DNA of 64,000 nt from Flaccisagitta enflata (GCA_965153355.1 OZ231128.1:25606001-25670000), one strand, 5' to 3'. Counted from the first letter of the stretch, positions 26,290 through 37,751 are shown. Notes: a model not told the origin generated them from the letters alone. A program made the numbers and translations.

Positions 26290-27962
26290 GGATCTAAAAA
26301 GAAGAGGAAAAAAATCGAAGAACAATTTCCCATTCATAGAGACAGAAACGAAGACAAAGACGAGCGTTTCATTTCAGGAACAGGAAGGCAGAGGGCGTGA
26401 CCACAACATCTATGACGGAAAAATTGCTCGGTAGTCAGCGATACCTAGTGCCTTTTGGTCAGGAGTAGGTGTTCATGGAAAAGTGGTCCTTGCCGAAGCA
26501 TGTGACCAGATATGCGTCCCCGTTACTTGCCCTTGCCCATTTCCTGACCAAGGTTAAGAATCGTTCAGATCTGGATTTATAAGAAGTATCACTTTCGTTA
26601 CAAATCTGCTTCCATGTTGGTTCTGACAGATGAATTTGCCGAGATCAGAGCCAGAAATATTTTCAATGCGGAAAATGTGTAACGTTTTCTTGTTTTTCAT
26701 ATTGTTACAAGCGCTAACTTAGGATGATTTCTATGACCGTTAGGATACTTTTTGAACGGAAAAGACGTTCTCCCAAAGCGCCCATAGATCATGACATCGT
26801 GGTAGCGATAAGCCCAACCTCGTGAAAGGCCGAGAATTTTTTTCTCTCTCTTTTTTTAGCCTCGCTAAGAAACGGGATAAAAAAAAGACGATACACACAT
26901 TTCGGTCGCACGCGATATCTCTCTCTCGTGTGCGCGTGCGCGCGTGCGTGTGAGGATTAGCGTGTACACCCAACAAATGGAGGATGGTGAGAATGTGGAT
27001 GAACAAAAAAGGCATATTGAAGCGCTGATCAGACAGTTTGAAACATGTTTACTGAACCCGTTGGCGTGTAAATGGTTCGGCATGGTAAGAACAAGGCTGA
27101 GTACACGAGCCAAAACGGTACGTCGGGCGTTATCAATTCTTAGACCTATGGCTATGCTCTATCAGACCTATCCCGAGCTCTATTGGACTTATCTCCAGCT
27201 CTCTCAGACTTAACCGTAGCTGAATATGATAATAAATGAAATGACGAGGAACATCATTCATGAACGAAATGAGTTTGCAAGTGATTTCAAAAATTTTTCA
27301 TTCGGGCATGACCAACGGACGGACGAAGGGATTGACAGAGCCTCTTTTAGATTCGGCTCGATTTCGTTTGCCTACTGATGTTCTAATCCAAGATATTTTC
27401 ATGTTGCAAGTCGATTGTGAGCACGACCAATTGGATTTACTCAAATGATAGACTATCAAAAATGAGGTCAATTTGACCAAAACGGGAGCCTCCTCACCCA
27501 ACTCCGAATCCATTCTGTGTAGTCAAGATTCTGAGGATTTGTGCGTAAAGTATGATTTGCATGAATGTATGAGCTTGTCCATGCATGAACACGCACGAAC
27601 AAATTCACAAACTCGCGTGTGAGTATTTTTTTTTTCCGACGAGGAAGAGGCGCAAAACAGGAAGTAAGCCAAAATGCGTATCCACGAGTGAACCATGACC
27701 CTCACACGTAAGGAAACCAGAGATACAGAGAGAGAGAGAGAGAAAATGCGCCAAATACACATCAGAATTTGTTGAAAGGTCTTTTTGGAACATATGTAGC
27801 GTGTAGGTATTTGGTAATCTTTTATCTACACAGTAAACAATAAATTCAGCAAATTGTAAACGCCCCACCATTCATTTTTTTAATTTCAATTATAGTTGTA
27901 CATGAGGCATGAGGATGACATGCCCAAATTGCATTTATAAACATATCACAGCACTATCACAA
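26290..27962. other. 3' flank of the protease gene, no supported gene
   Basis: Frames at 26944-27213 (+) and 27523-27871 (-) have no recognisable domain. A short (GA)n lies at about 27726-27743. The repeated words GACCTATGGC/GACCTATCCC/GGACTTATCTCC near 27143-27200 form a minor degenerate repeat. Confidence 0.5.
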
Positions 27963-28146
27963 TCACTTCTCACAGAGTCCGCAGGATTTGCTACAATTCC
28001 TGTACATGTCAACGGGATCGAGGTCGCACTTGGAGGAGCCTCTCGGAGGATTAGCCAATCGATGACAGTCGTCTCTCTTGTCCACGCAATCCTTGCAGAA
28101 ACCGCAGGACTTGCTGCAACTGCGAATGATCACCGCATTGTTCGAT
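27963..28146 (-). CDS. Protease exon E: ShKT domain 1 end and ShKT domain 2
   Basis: The acceptor is CGCAG at 28151-28147. GA plus A makes Glu across the junction. CSKSCGFC completes domain 1; domain 2 runs from CVDKRDDC to CSKSCGLC with six Cys and a DLDPVDMYRN segment. It ends EK then TGA (27965-27963). The longer frame through the (CAA)n tract upstream is intronic, not a poly-Gln extension. Confidence 0.88.
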
Positions 28147-28208
28147 CTGCGTTGTTGTTTTTGGTTTTGTTTTTGTTTTTGTTTTTGTTTTTGTTTTTGT
28201 TTTTGTTT

Positions 28209-28272
<64 letters not shown>

Positions 28273-28989
28273 CCATTAAGGCGAGGGGTGGATTTGAGAA
28301 TGGGAGGGAGGTAGCAAAAGCAGGGGTGGGGTGAGAAAGAAAAGAAGGGGAAGGAAGGAACGTGATGGGCAGGGGGGTTGAAAAGGAGGGATAAAAGAGA
28401 GGTGATGGCGATAAGATTTAGGATGGGGTCGGGGAGAAAAGGGGGGGGGGGAATAAAAAAAAAGATAGAATCGAGAAATTGCAATATCATATGGTCGTCC
28501 ACAAATCCCCCCCCTACCCTTCATCATAACACTATATTTTCCCCCTCTTCTGCCTTCTTTCCACCATCTTCTTCCTCTTTCCTCTTCCTCTTTTTCGTCC
28601 TGGATTCTCTGACCCTCGTCAGTCGTCATTGTAAACTACGATCCATCATCTTTGGCGCGGCAACGAGCGGGAAAAACCGGCAGACAGCGGAAGTAGGCGC
28701 GAAAAACAAGAACGCACCGCCACCGAAGCCGCATCGCCGCTACCGCCACCGCGCCATGTGGAGGAGATGAGAGAGAAAGAGAGATAAAGAGCGAGAGATA
28801 GAAAGAGAGATAGAGAAAGAAAGAGAAAGACAGAGAGAAAGAAAGAAAGACAGAAAGAGAGAGAGAAAGAAAGAAAAAAAAACAAAAAGACAAAAAAGAA
28901 AGACAAAACAGATAAGAAGGAAAAAAGAAGAAAAGAAGAAAAGAAAAAAGAATGAAAAGAAACAAAGAAAAGAAATAATTGAAAAAATA

Positions 28990-29025
<36 letters not shown>

Positions 29026-29126
29026 AAAGAAAGAAAGAAAAGAAAGAAAGAAAAAAAGAAGAAAGAGAAATAAAGAGAGAGAGAGAAGAAAGAAAGAAAT
29101 AAAGAGAAAAGAAGAAGAAGAGAGGG

Positions 29127-29172
<46 letters not shown>

Positions 29173-29270
29173 TTTCGCGCCATCTTTGAGCGTCAGCCCA
29201 CGTTTTCAACTCGAGTGATTCCTTTTCATTTACACACTTGTGACTAATAGTCTTTTAAGACCTCCGTTCC

Positions 29271-29333
<63 letters not shown>

Positions 29334-32300
29334 CAGAGAGAGAAAGAGAGAGGAAATGACAGAGGAAGGAGGCAGATAAACAGTCTCGTTTATGAAGATG
29401 CGAAGCCGCATTACGCTCTTAAAAAAGTTACTAAACTTTAGTTCGAATTACTATTACTCTTAAGAAATTCTATTCAGAGTGATCCTGAATCATACTTGGA
29501 CATTTCTTACTCGCATTTGCCGATAGCCGCCCAGATTTCGCACATCGGAACAGTGTCTTTGCATCGTCCATTAGTGCCTTTATGTAATGGAAAAGGAAAA
29601 AAAAATAAAGAAAAAAGACCAAGTAGACCAACGAAGCGTCTTGAATGAATGAATGAATGAATGAATGAATAAATGAATGAATGAATGAATGAATGAATGA
29701 ATGAATGAATGAATGAATGAATGAATTTGAAAAGGCGCATGTTCTAAAAGTAGTGATGAATATGAATGATCTTTGTGGTTTTCATGAAAGTGTGACACAA
29801 AAGCGTGACAGTAGCGTGACAGAGGGACGGCCATAACTTCTTATAGAGATGCGAGGACGCATCTAAAAACCGTTGAAAATGTATGATTCATATCCCGGCC
29901 CGGCATGCACGCTCTTGTCTCTCTCATTTATTTGATCTGTCACACTTTCATGAAAAAAACAAAAAACAAAATGGGCGTTCTTAGCATTCGTTTTTCACTC
30001 CCGTTTTCATTCCTTTGATCAATCATTCATATTTCTTTCATTCATTCATTCATTCATTCATTCATTCATTCATTCATTTATTCATTCATTCATTCATTCA
30101 TTCATTCATTCATTCATTCGATCATTCATTCATTCATTCATTCATTCATTCATTTATTCATTCATTTATTCATTCATTCATGGATTCATTCATTCACTCA
30201 TTCATTTACTCATTCATGAATTGCAAAGCGCATGTTATTGCCTTATTCTTTCCCTTTTCCTCTGCGTTTAACAGATTGAAATTTCACCCTCATTTGATGA
30301 ATTGATGTTATTTTTTTTCAACTGAAAAAAAAAAACAAGGGCCATTTATTGCCATTATGTGCGTGTCACTGATTATGAATGTATGAATAATCGCTTTTGA
30401 GGAGTGAATGTTTCTAATGAATGGATGAGTGCATGAATGAATGAACGAGTAAATGATCTTCTATGGGAACCTAGTTTTTATGAAACCCAGGCTTCAAAAC
30501 GCTCCAAAATTAAGAATGTAGTAGTTATTTTACTAGTAGCTATCTCTATCTCTTTTTAAGGGCTTCAAAAAAAATATTGAGTAAGAAGTATGGTATAATT
30601 AATACTTCTACCGGGCACGCTCTTTTCCTGTCGGGCTCGCTATAATTTTGGGGGGCGTGCCCGGCGTGCACGCTCAGAAAAAATCCTAATTTCAGGCCTG
30701 CTAATTGGGTTGTTACCAGTTCCACCGCCGGTTCCCCCTCCACCTCCACCCCCTGTGCCACCACCAGTTCCGCCGCCACCGCCGCCACCGCCGCCGCCGC
30801 CGCCACCGCCGCCGCCGCCGCCACCGCCGCTGCTTCCATCATCCTTCATCGTGTTCTTGATCCACTGGACGTAACTCGGAACGCGCGTCCAAACAGCTGC
30901 AAAAGGTGAATCCACTCTAAACGATCAATTTCTTCACTCATTTTTTGTCGCATGCACGCAACCTTATACACCGCTTTGACTTTCTATACCGTTGGTCATT
31001 TCGTCCGTGATATTATTATTTTTGGGCCTTTTTCTTCAACAATTTTTTAGTTGCAGACACGCAACTCTATAAGAGGCTTTGTCCGTCCGTCCGTCCGTTG
31101 GACCATCCGTTGGTCCATCGTTCTGTCCGTCTGTCCGTCTGTTCGTCAGTCCGTAATAATCGAGTCGAAAAGTGGAAAAACGACCGCCGTGAGGCTGAAA
31201 TTTCCAGGCCAGGTATTCAGCTTCAGACTCGGACTTAAGCCTCAAGACTAACGTTTCAGCCTCAAGGCTTGGATTGAGCCTCATGGCTGGAATTAGAGCC
31301 TCGAGGGTTGAGAAGGAGAAAATCTCCCATATGTGTGAAAGCATACTAGGTCATTGGCCCACAAAGCATCTACTTTTCAACTTGTGCTCATAGACCAACG
31401 GATGGAGGGACGGACCAACAAATGGACCGATAGACCGATGGACCAATGGATGGACCAACGGACCAACGGACCGACCAACGGGTAGACAAAACCTCTTAAA
31501 AGTTGCTAGTCCATGAGTAAAAACAACCAAAACTACCAAAAACTATCACCTCATACCCATCATACTTAAAAAAATCCAAAGAATTTTTGGCCTGCAGTTA
31601 TGGAGCTAAGATTTACTATTTGGCATGTCGATTCAAACACGGTGTACTTCGCGATGATGTCATTAAGCCAAATCACCTGGCATTCCCGGGACGTTGCATC
31701 TTCCATCCTTGCATCTTCCATCCCCAAAGGAGGTCACACCGGCAACCTCGTATTTGCCGTCGGATCTGACGCAGGAAATCGGCCCGCCGGAGTCACCCAT
31801 GCAGCCGCCGACGCGACCGTCACCCAAACAATAGTGGTAATGCTGACGAACAGTGCTCCATTTGCGTCGGCAATCGGAATAACTGCATGTTAGATGGCAA
31901 TACAGTGTTAGTACCACAGGCTGCAAATGAATAGTGCTCCATTTAAGGCGACGATCCTACTTTTTTCCACTTTGCGGCAACAGTCATTCTAATACTAAGT
32001 CTTCATTTGGGAAGCACAAATCGAAGTATCATCTCTACTTCTCTGCTAATTTTCAGAGATTCTCAGACTCAAATTTTAGCTCATTGTACAATGAAAACGA
32101 GTCATGTGGTCAAAACCTCTTTTCACGTTTTTAGTCGCTGGATAAGCGATTCTAAATGAGGCTGTGTAGTTCCGAAGATCTGTATTGCGAAATTGGCTGA
32201 AACCATGATTCTTGTACATTACTGCCCCTGCCCACCCGTCAGCGTCTAATTATTGGCCGAGTATCCGCCTTGTTATTACACTCTCGACTAATGACTAGTT

Positions 32301-33046
32301 ATCCTCCACATCCACAGTGCTAGGACAATAGAAGTACGTAGAGTAAGCATCGCGAGCTTCGCGAGCTTCGCCAGCATCGCATTCCATAGCGATGAGGACT
32401 TTTAAATGTATATATATTGAATATCGATAAAAAAGAGTTGGTCAGACAAAAATCTTTAGAGCAAAGCTGACCTCTATTCATTCCCAAATGTGTTATAAGA
32501 ACACATGAAATGCTCAATTAAACAAAAAGAAATCAAAAGATTTCTGCAAAACATCACATACTTCTAGTTATTGCTATACAATCATCAACCTCCTATTTAC
32601 TGCATTATGCAAATTAGTTTTTTAACTGGCATCAATTTTCACTTTGATCACTCTCTCCCTCCCCCTGCTCTATAACCCTTGACTACTTTGACTACTATAA
32701 CTACTTGACTACTCGTTTATTGTCCCTCCATCTATTTACACCTCTTACTGAGCACCGGCTGTGCGCACTACTTCGCAGAGCGTTTGAAACAAAAATCTGT
32801 CTCTTTTGTGTGACTCCTCAAACTGTCTTTCTCACCTCCAGATTTTCGATCCGACTGTTTGTAGTCTTTCGTCCCAGTTTTTGTCCTTGGACTCCATCGT
32901 GAATCCCCAACCGGAAATGTGGCAAAATTGTCCTTCGTGATCGGCAGTTTCTTCCGGCAAACAAGCCGGACCGACGGCAGGATTTTCAAACGAAATCGGC
33001 GACGCCATCTTCAGCAAAGCGATGTCGTTGTAGTTGCCGGCACCGC
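27963..33046 (-). CDS. Chymotrypsin-fold serine protease with two ShKT domains, 5' partial, five exons
   Basis: The joined exons are 33046-32836, 31882-31677, 30896-30717, 29577-29511 and 28146-27963. All junctions are GT-AG and every phase fits, giving about 282 residues to TGA. Seen in order: NDIALLKM with the catalytic Asp; ACLPEE and CHISGWG; SDC; GGCMGDSGGP with the catalytic Ser; a C-terminal VWTRVPSYVQWIKNTM helix; a Gly/Thr linker of about 40 residues; one ShKT domain split over two exons; and a complete second ShKT with six Cys, ending GLCEK. The residue at chymotrypsin position 189 appears to be Gly, not Asp, so trypsin-like specificity is unlikely and an elastase or chymotrypsin type is inferred. 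ShKT tails on secreted proteases are known in invertebrates and probably serve binding or inhibition; no toxin role is implied. The signal peptide, activation site and catalytic His lie further 5' and were not securely found. Confidence 0.88.
28149..28513 (-). promoter_or_regulatory. AG-free intron end upstream of exon E (AG-exclusion zone)
   Basis: On the transcribed minus strand no AG dinucleotide occurs between the one at 28515-28514 and the exon E acceptor at 28148-28147 (the plus strand has no CT there). The zone consists of a pyrimidine-rich part (28274-28480), pure (CAA)n (28208-28273) and (CAAAAA)n (28160-28207). A distant branch point scanning to the first AG would explain acceptor choice. 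Confidence 0.6.
28775..29170. repeat. Purine tract (GA)n/(GAAA)n in the ShKT intron
   Basis: About 400 bp nearly all purine: GAGA, GAAAGAAA and AAAAGAA blocks, ending in pure GA at about 29127-29170. Confidence 0.9.
29274..29352. repeat. (GA)n/(GAGACA)n microsatellite
   Basis: GA run to about 29313, then GAGACA units. Confidence 0.9.
29511..29577 (-). CDS. Protease exon D: first half of ShKT domain 1
   Basis: The acceptor is ACATAAAG after a U-rich intron end, and the donor TGCGA/GTAAGA. It is 67 bp. The residues TNGRCKDTVPMCEIWAAIGK then C-E give the C-x(5)-C-x(7)-C start typical of ShKT, including the W-A-x-x-G-x-C core. Phase matches both neighbours. Confidence 0.82.
29642..29727. repeat. 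(GAAT)n microsatellite
   Basis: About 21 units of GAAT with one AAAT variant, in the intron between exons C and D. Confidence 0.95.
29815..29868 (-). mobile_element. Head of a hairpin-headed element (AGATGCG stem variant)
   Basis: On the minus strand a T-run and AGATGCG-TCCT-CGCATCT (29864-29847) are followed by CTATAAGAAG and GCCGTCCCTC. Both stem arms differ from other copies yet remain perfectly complementary. No convincing distal end was found. Confidence 0.6.
30036..30220. repeat. (ATTC)n microsatellite
   Basis: About 45 units of ATTC with a few variants; complementary to the (GAAT)n tract at 29642-29727. Confidence 0.95.
30717..30896 (-). CDS. Protease exon C: C-terminal helix and poly-Gly linker
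   Basis: The acceptor is CTTTTGCAG and the donor GAACTG/GTAACA. G plus CT gives Ala, followed by VWTRVPSYVQWIKNTMKDDG, then about 40 Gly/Thr residues from a GGC/GGT-rich tract that reads as CCG/GCC on the plus strand. The length of the tract may vary between alleles. Confidence 0.88.
30941..31000 (+). mobile_element. Degenerate hairpin head
   Basis: TTTTTTGTCGCATGCACGCAACC, written as T6 then GTCGCATGCACGCAAC, followed by TTATACACCGCTTTGAC and GTTGGTCATTTCGTCCG. Matches the head pattern with mismatches. Confidence 0.45.
31040..31530. mobile_element. Hairpin-headed element with inward-facing heads
   Basis: The plus-strand head at 31049-31066 (AGTTGCAGACACGCAACT) is followed by CTATAAGAGGC and GTCCGTCC. 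A degenerate minus-strand head lies at 31501-31518 with GGACCAACGG units before it. Between them are 20-bp AGCCTCAAG-type repeats (31238-31310) and the CCCATATGTGTGAAAGCATA word shared with 21.44 kb. Confidence 0.55.
31677..31882 (-). CDS. Protease exon B: catalytic Ser
   Basis: The acceptor is CTAACATGCAG and the donor GCCAG/GTGATT. AG plus T restores Ser across the junction. It contains SDC, GGCMGDSGGP and VAGVTSFGDG. The Gly at S1-pocket position 189 is read here. An extra Cys pair (GRC, GRC) lies between the Ser loop and the last helix. Confidence 0.9.
32126..32282 (+). mobile_element. Hairpin-headed element, short complete copy
   Basis: The head AGTCGCTGGATAAGCGATT (32133-32151; one G-U pair) is followed by CTAAATGAGGCTGTGT. 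The tail CTGCCCCTGCCCACCC is followed by GTCAGCGTCT (32238-32247) and GTATCCGCCTTGTT. About 155 bp in total, inside the intron between exons A and B. Confidence 0.7.
32836..33046 (-). CDS. Protease exon A: catalytic Asp
   Basis: The acceptor is TTATTTTCAG and the donor GGAG/GTGAGA. It starts with two bases completing a codon and ends in phase 2. It carries NDIALLKM and the CHISGWG strand of S1A proteases. Confidence 0.88.
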
Positions 33047-33154
33047 CTGAAAATAAGATTATGATGAGTTGTTAAAGCTGTTGCTCTTATTGTCGTCGTC
33101 AGTGACTCGTCACCGTCGTCGTTTTTGTTATTTTCGTTTTTGTTTTTGTAATTG

Positions 33155-33155
33155 A

Positions 33156-33217
<62 letters not shown>

Positions 33218-33225
33218 TTTGTTGC

Positions 33226-33269
<44 letters not shown>

Positions 33270-33314
33270 TGGTTGTTTTATTGCTGTGGTTGTTTGGTGG
33301 TTTTTAACGGTAGC

Positions 33315-33348
<34 letters not shown>

Positions 33349-33574
33349 ATTGTTGTTGTTGTTTTGAAGTAGTAGCTATTGTGTCGTTGTTGTTTTTTGA
33401 GGCAGTAGCTGTTGTTATTGTTGTTTTGTTTTTGTGTTGATGTTGTTGTTGTTGTTGCTGTTGTTTTAGGTAGTAACTGTTACTGTTTGTTGTTGTTGTT
33501 GGTATTGTTGTTGTTGTTGTTGTTATTTATTATTGTTATTCTGTTATTGTTGTTGTTGTTTTTAAGGTAGTAGC

Positions 33575-33665
<91 letters not shown>

Positions 33666-33702
33666 GCTGAACGAACCTTTATAAAGTGGATGACAAAAAC
33701 AA

Positions 33703-33785
<83 letters not shown>
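33155..33785. repeat. (TTG)n blocks then (CAA)n: inverted microsatellite
   Basis: TTG tracts at about 33155-33270, 33315-33365 and 33573-33666 are followed after about 37 bp by (CAA)n at 33704-33785. The last two are complementary and could form an 80-bp hairpin. Confidence 0.9.
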
Positions 33786-33889
33786 CACCAACAACAACAT
33801 CCATAATAACGGCCCATAAAGATGTCGATTAGGGAGGGCATGCAAAGGGGCGTAGGTTCACACGAGCCGAGAATATGACCGCCGAAGAT
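33780..33889 (-). other. Exon-like block, copy 1 (possible upstream protease exon)
   Basis: This 110-bp segment is repeated at 34372-34481 almost without change. On the minus strand a strong acceptor (TTTTTTCTCTTTCACAG at about 33926-33910) leads into an open frame reading IFGGHILGSCEPTPLC and then MPSLIDIFMGRYYG. The last part resembles the strand after the catalytic His in S1 proteases (I-x-V-x-x-G-x-H). No TAAHC motif and no strong donor were found, so membership in the gene is unproven. Confidence 0.35.
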
Positions 33890-33971
33890 AGTGTATGAAT
33901 GAATAAGCTGTGAAAGAGAAAAAATTAAAAAAGAATCAAATATCAAATTACAAAAGAAGAAATGTTTTTTC

Positions 33972-34371
<400 letters not shown>

Positions 34372-34380
<9 letters not shown>

Positions 34381-34481
34381 CAACAATAACATCCATAATA
34401 ACGGCCCATAAAGATGTCGATTAGGGAGGGCATGCAAAGGGGCGTAGGTTCACACGAGCCGAGAATATGACCGCCGAAGAT
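34372..34481 (-). other. Exon-like block, copy 2
   Basis: The second copy of the segment at 33780-33889, offset by about 592 bp. It diverges exactly upstream, where its own acceptor-like TGCTTTCTCGATAG (about 34502-34489) sits. The encoded IFGGHILGSC... frame is kept. Confidence 0.35.
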
Positions 34482-34609
34482 GGAGTGCGTGTCTATCGAG
34501 AAAGCATAAAAGACAATTCCTTTTCTTGCTTACCCTCCATTTCAGCCACTTTCTTCTTTATTTTCTTTTTTCTCGATTCATTCTTTCCTTCCCTTCTCCT
34601 GTTTTTCTT

Positions 34610-34650
34610 TCTTTCTTTCCTTCTTCCTTCTTCCTTAGTTGCTTTATCTT

Positions 34651-34722
<72 letters not shown>

Positions 34723-34774
34723 TTTTTCTTTCTTTCGTTTTTTCTTTTTTTCTTTCTTTCTTTCTTCCTTTTTT

Positions 34775-34825
<51 letters not shown>

Positions 34826-34828
34826 ACC
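34610..34828. repeat. (TTTC)n microsatellite
   Basis: TTTC repeats with TTTTTTC and TTTG interruptions. Confidence 0.95.
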
Positions 34829-35014
34829 CCTGTAGATAGAGTCTAACTCTCAACCCTCAAGTAGACAGATGATGGAGATGGACAAGCAATATTGGGGGGT
34901 TTACATCATCAATGAAATGAGGGGAGCGGAGGAACACAGGTAGATCCCCTCTGTCTGTCTGTCTGTCTGTCTGCTTTCAATTCTTACCCAAACAGCTCAA
35001 TGTTTCTTTCACAA

Positions 35015-35270
<256 letters not shown>

Positions 35271-35324
35271 GCCAGAATCTAAAGTTGCAAAACCTTCATC
35301 GCCCCAATTTTAACGCATTTTAAC

Positions 35325-35430
35325 CATTTATCGACCAAAAAAAGACCAAAAAAGACCAAAAAAGACCATTTATCGACCAAAAAAAGACCAAAAAAGACCA
35401 AAAAAGACCAAAAAAGACCAGAAATAAAAA
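35325..35430. repeat. 11-bp GACCAAAAAA tandem repeat
   Basis: Units of GACCAAAAAA(A) in two blocks separated by CCATTTATCGA duplicates. Confidence 0.85.
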
Positions 35431-35524
35431 AAAGTCAACTGAAGAAGAGGAAGAATGAGGAAAAGAAAAGTTTAGGTTGCTTTCCATGAGTTCCATGTGC
35501 CTTAAACAAGCTACAACTATGGTT

Positions 35525-35910
35525 TATCCGTCTGATGGTGTTCCTGCAGTTAGCGTAACTCGTCTGTGACTGGCGGGATTTACCCCAGTTGACGAAACTC
35601 AATGATTGACGTAAATAACAAATATAGAGCCACCATGACGTAAATCACCTTGACATAAATAACAAATATAGACTCTACATTATAGAGCCACCTTCGCGTA
35701 ATTCGGTGTTAAAATTCACCAATCAGTTTCCGTAGTTAGCCTGTAACTAGTTGAATTCACCACAGATGGCCGTCAATTCCTGGTGGTCGGCGTAAGCTAT
35801 CGTGTGTTGGCGCATTTCGTCGAATGGTTGGCGTGATCCGTCGCAGATTGGCGTAGTCCGCCATACGGTTGGCGTGATTCTTCCTAGGGTCGGCTTCGTG
35901 GCGTTGGTCT
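35525..35910. repeat. Degenerate 20-21-bp repeat (TTGGCGTAATCCG)
   Basis: GGTTGGCGTGATCCGTC-like units recur every 20-21 bp between about 35785 and 35900. An earlier part holds a duplicated TAAATAACAAATATAGA word (35612 and 35657). Confidence 0.6.
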
Positions 35911-36110
35911 CCGTTTCAGTAAATATTTCATGAACCTTCACGACTTCTCTTCTCGTTTTTCACTGCAACCCATTTTTTTCTGCGCCTGCTTTTTTTTCTT
36001 TTTCCGGTTCCCTTCCTTTTCCCAACTACTTTTTTTTTTTCGTTGAGTTTTTTTTTTCGTTTCGATTTTTTCTTCTCGTTTTCACGTTCCTTACGTTAGC
36101 GTTCATTAGT
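35911..36110. other. T-rich spacer
   Basis: Poly-pyrimidine and T-run sequence, no gene. Confidence 0.5.
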
Positions 36111-36715
36111 AACACCTCTCACAAAATTAGGCAAACTGGGATCAGAACTAGTGTATAATTGCGTTTTAAAGTCCAAAACAGGAGTCCAGGCAAAGGATGA
36201 TATCAAAATATGTTCATTCCAAGAGGATTCTACAAAATAGTCTGAGTTATATGTCAACCAAGAGCTGCAAATAACCTCACCGAATGAGATCATGCAAATT
36301 TTAAGTATAGTTAAGCTTCAAATTTCTTGCTAAAACCATATTATTTGACAAGGAATTTCGTAACTTTTCACGGCTGTCACTGACTGTATTTAGGTACTGT
36401 TGACTCATTTTTATCTGTCATGGATGCAAGAACTTCAGATTGGATGTTCTCTTGCATTTTTCACGGTAAAGTTTAAGGAGATTTATGTGCTTACATCATA
36501 AAAAATTTCCGCGTTAAAATCAGTGAAAATCTTTTACTGCATTTTTGGCATATCACTCTCTGAGACCCACGCATTTTCCCGGGTTCAAAATTTTGCCCCG
36601 GTTTGTGAAAGTACTATGTTTTGGCTCTCTCTGTGCCAAATTTCAGCCCACTGATTGCAATATTTCTATCTATTTTGATCATTTTTCCGGTTCGCCTAAT
36701 TATGTGAGAGGTGTT
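36111..36715. mobile_element. Short TIR/foldback element
   Basis: AACACCTCTCACAAAATTAGGC at the left (first 20: AACACCTCTCACAAAATTAG) is mirrored by GCCTAATTATGTGAGAGGTGTT at the right, about 20 of 22 matching. No ORF. Class unknown. Confidence 0.65.
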
Positions 36716-37751
36716 GCAACTACAACCACCTTAAACATTTTCTTCTTTCATCCTTGTCTGGCAGTGTCTGCGCTCTCCAACTACGCTAAACATTGTACAA
36801 TTGCAACACCTTGTGTGCCAAAATGTAATCCCGTAATGCTGTATTCATAATTTTGATTCTGAAGGGACCTTTGAAAGCACTTCTAAAGAGAATAATTTTA
36901 GCTTAACAGATAGAGAGCTTAAATCTGGCCATGTGGGGGGGGAGGGAGACAAAAGAGAACGTCATGCGCGGAAACCCAGGAGTCAAAAAAAAGCAAACGG
37001 GATGGATGAAAGTCAAAGTGGAATGGAAAGGGCTGAACCCGGCTTGCTTTTTTTTAAATTCAGCAACAAATTAAGTGATCTTTTGAGCTCCATGTCGTCG
37101 GAGGCAATCGCGGCTGCCCATGGCCGGTCTGGGTCGCCATTTCCGCTCTACGCCGCCCGTTGGCGCCCGCGACCGCCATGGCTGAGGTTTTTGTTGGCTA
37201 CTTGTCTTGAAAAACGATAAATCCAGTTTGAGCATAATGAGGCTGGGTCACGGGAAACTCACCCGGAACAATTGGGTGAAATCAAAGGGTTTAGTTTGGA
37301 AATGAGGCTAGCTAGGGATGGAACTTGAAGTGAGGTATGGGTGGGTGAAGGGACATCGAAGGCTGGGTAGGAAAGTCGCAACAGGCATTCGATAGGAGCA
37401 AGGTTGCACCCCAGTGGAGCAAGGAGCAGTAAGGTATTTCTTGACTTAGGAGAATGGTGTATTTTAAACAAGCAACCCAGGGTTACAATGTCGTTGGAGT
37501 CGGGTGGGCAGGGGCATACAAACCCTTTTTACACCAATACACAAAACGGCACTGATGAGTTGTAACTCGATAAGTTAGGGGGGTGAGTGGGGTGAGGGGG
37601 GGTTGAGGGGAAGTGGTGGAAACCGGGGAATCAATCGCTCTTTTCATGCGTAATAATTCAAATGAGGTGAAGGGGGGATAGGGGGAGAGAAGGGGGGGGG
37701 GCAATAAGTTTAATCAATGTTTAGAGGGGGTTCCCCTCAACCCAATCGATC

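Noticed and set aside
26944-27213. 89-codon plus-strand ORF downstream of the protease
   Set aside because: No recognisable domain and no splice support; GC-rich low-complexity start.
27963-28502. ORF joining a poly-Gln tract to the ShKT domains
   Set aside because: Exon D ends with GA in phase 2 and exon E's CGCAG acceptor supplies A, completing a split ShKT domain. The CAA tract is therefore intronic.
29395-29868. Hairpin-headed element enclosing protease exon D
   Set aside because: A possible tail near 29397 (AGATGCGAAG) matches the head poorly and lacks the CTGCCCCTGCCC and GTGTATCCGG words, so exon capture is not supported.
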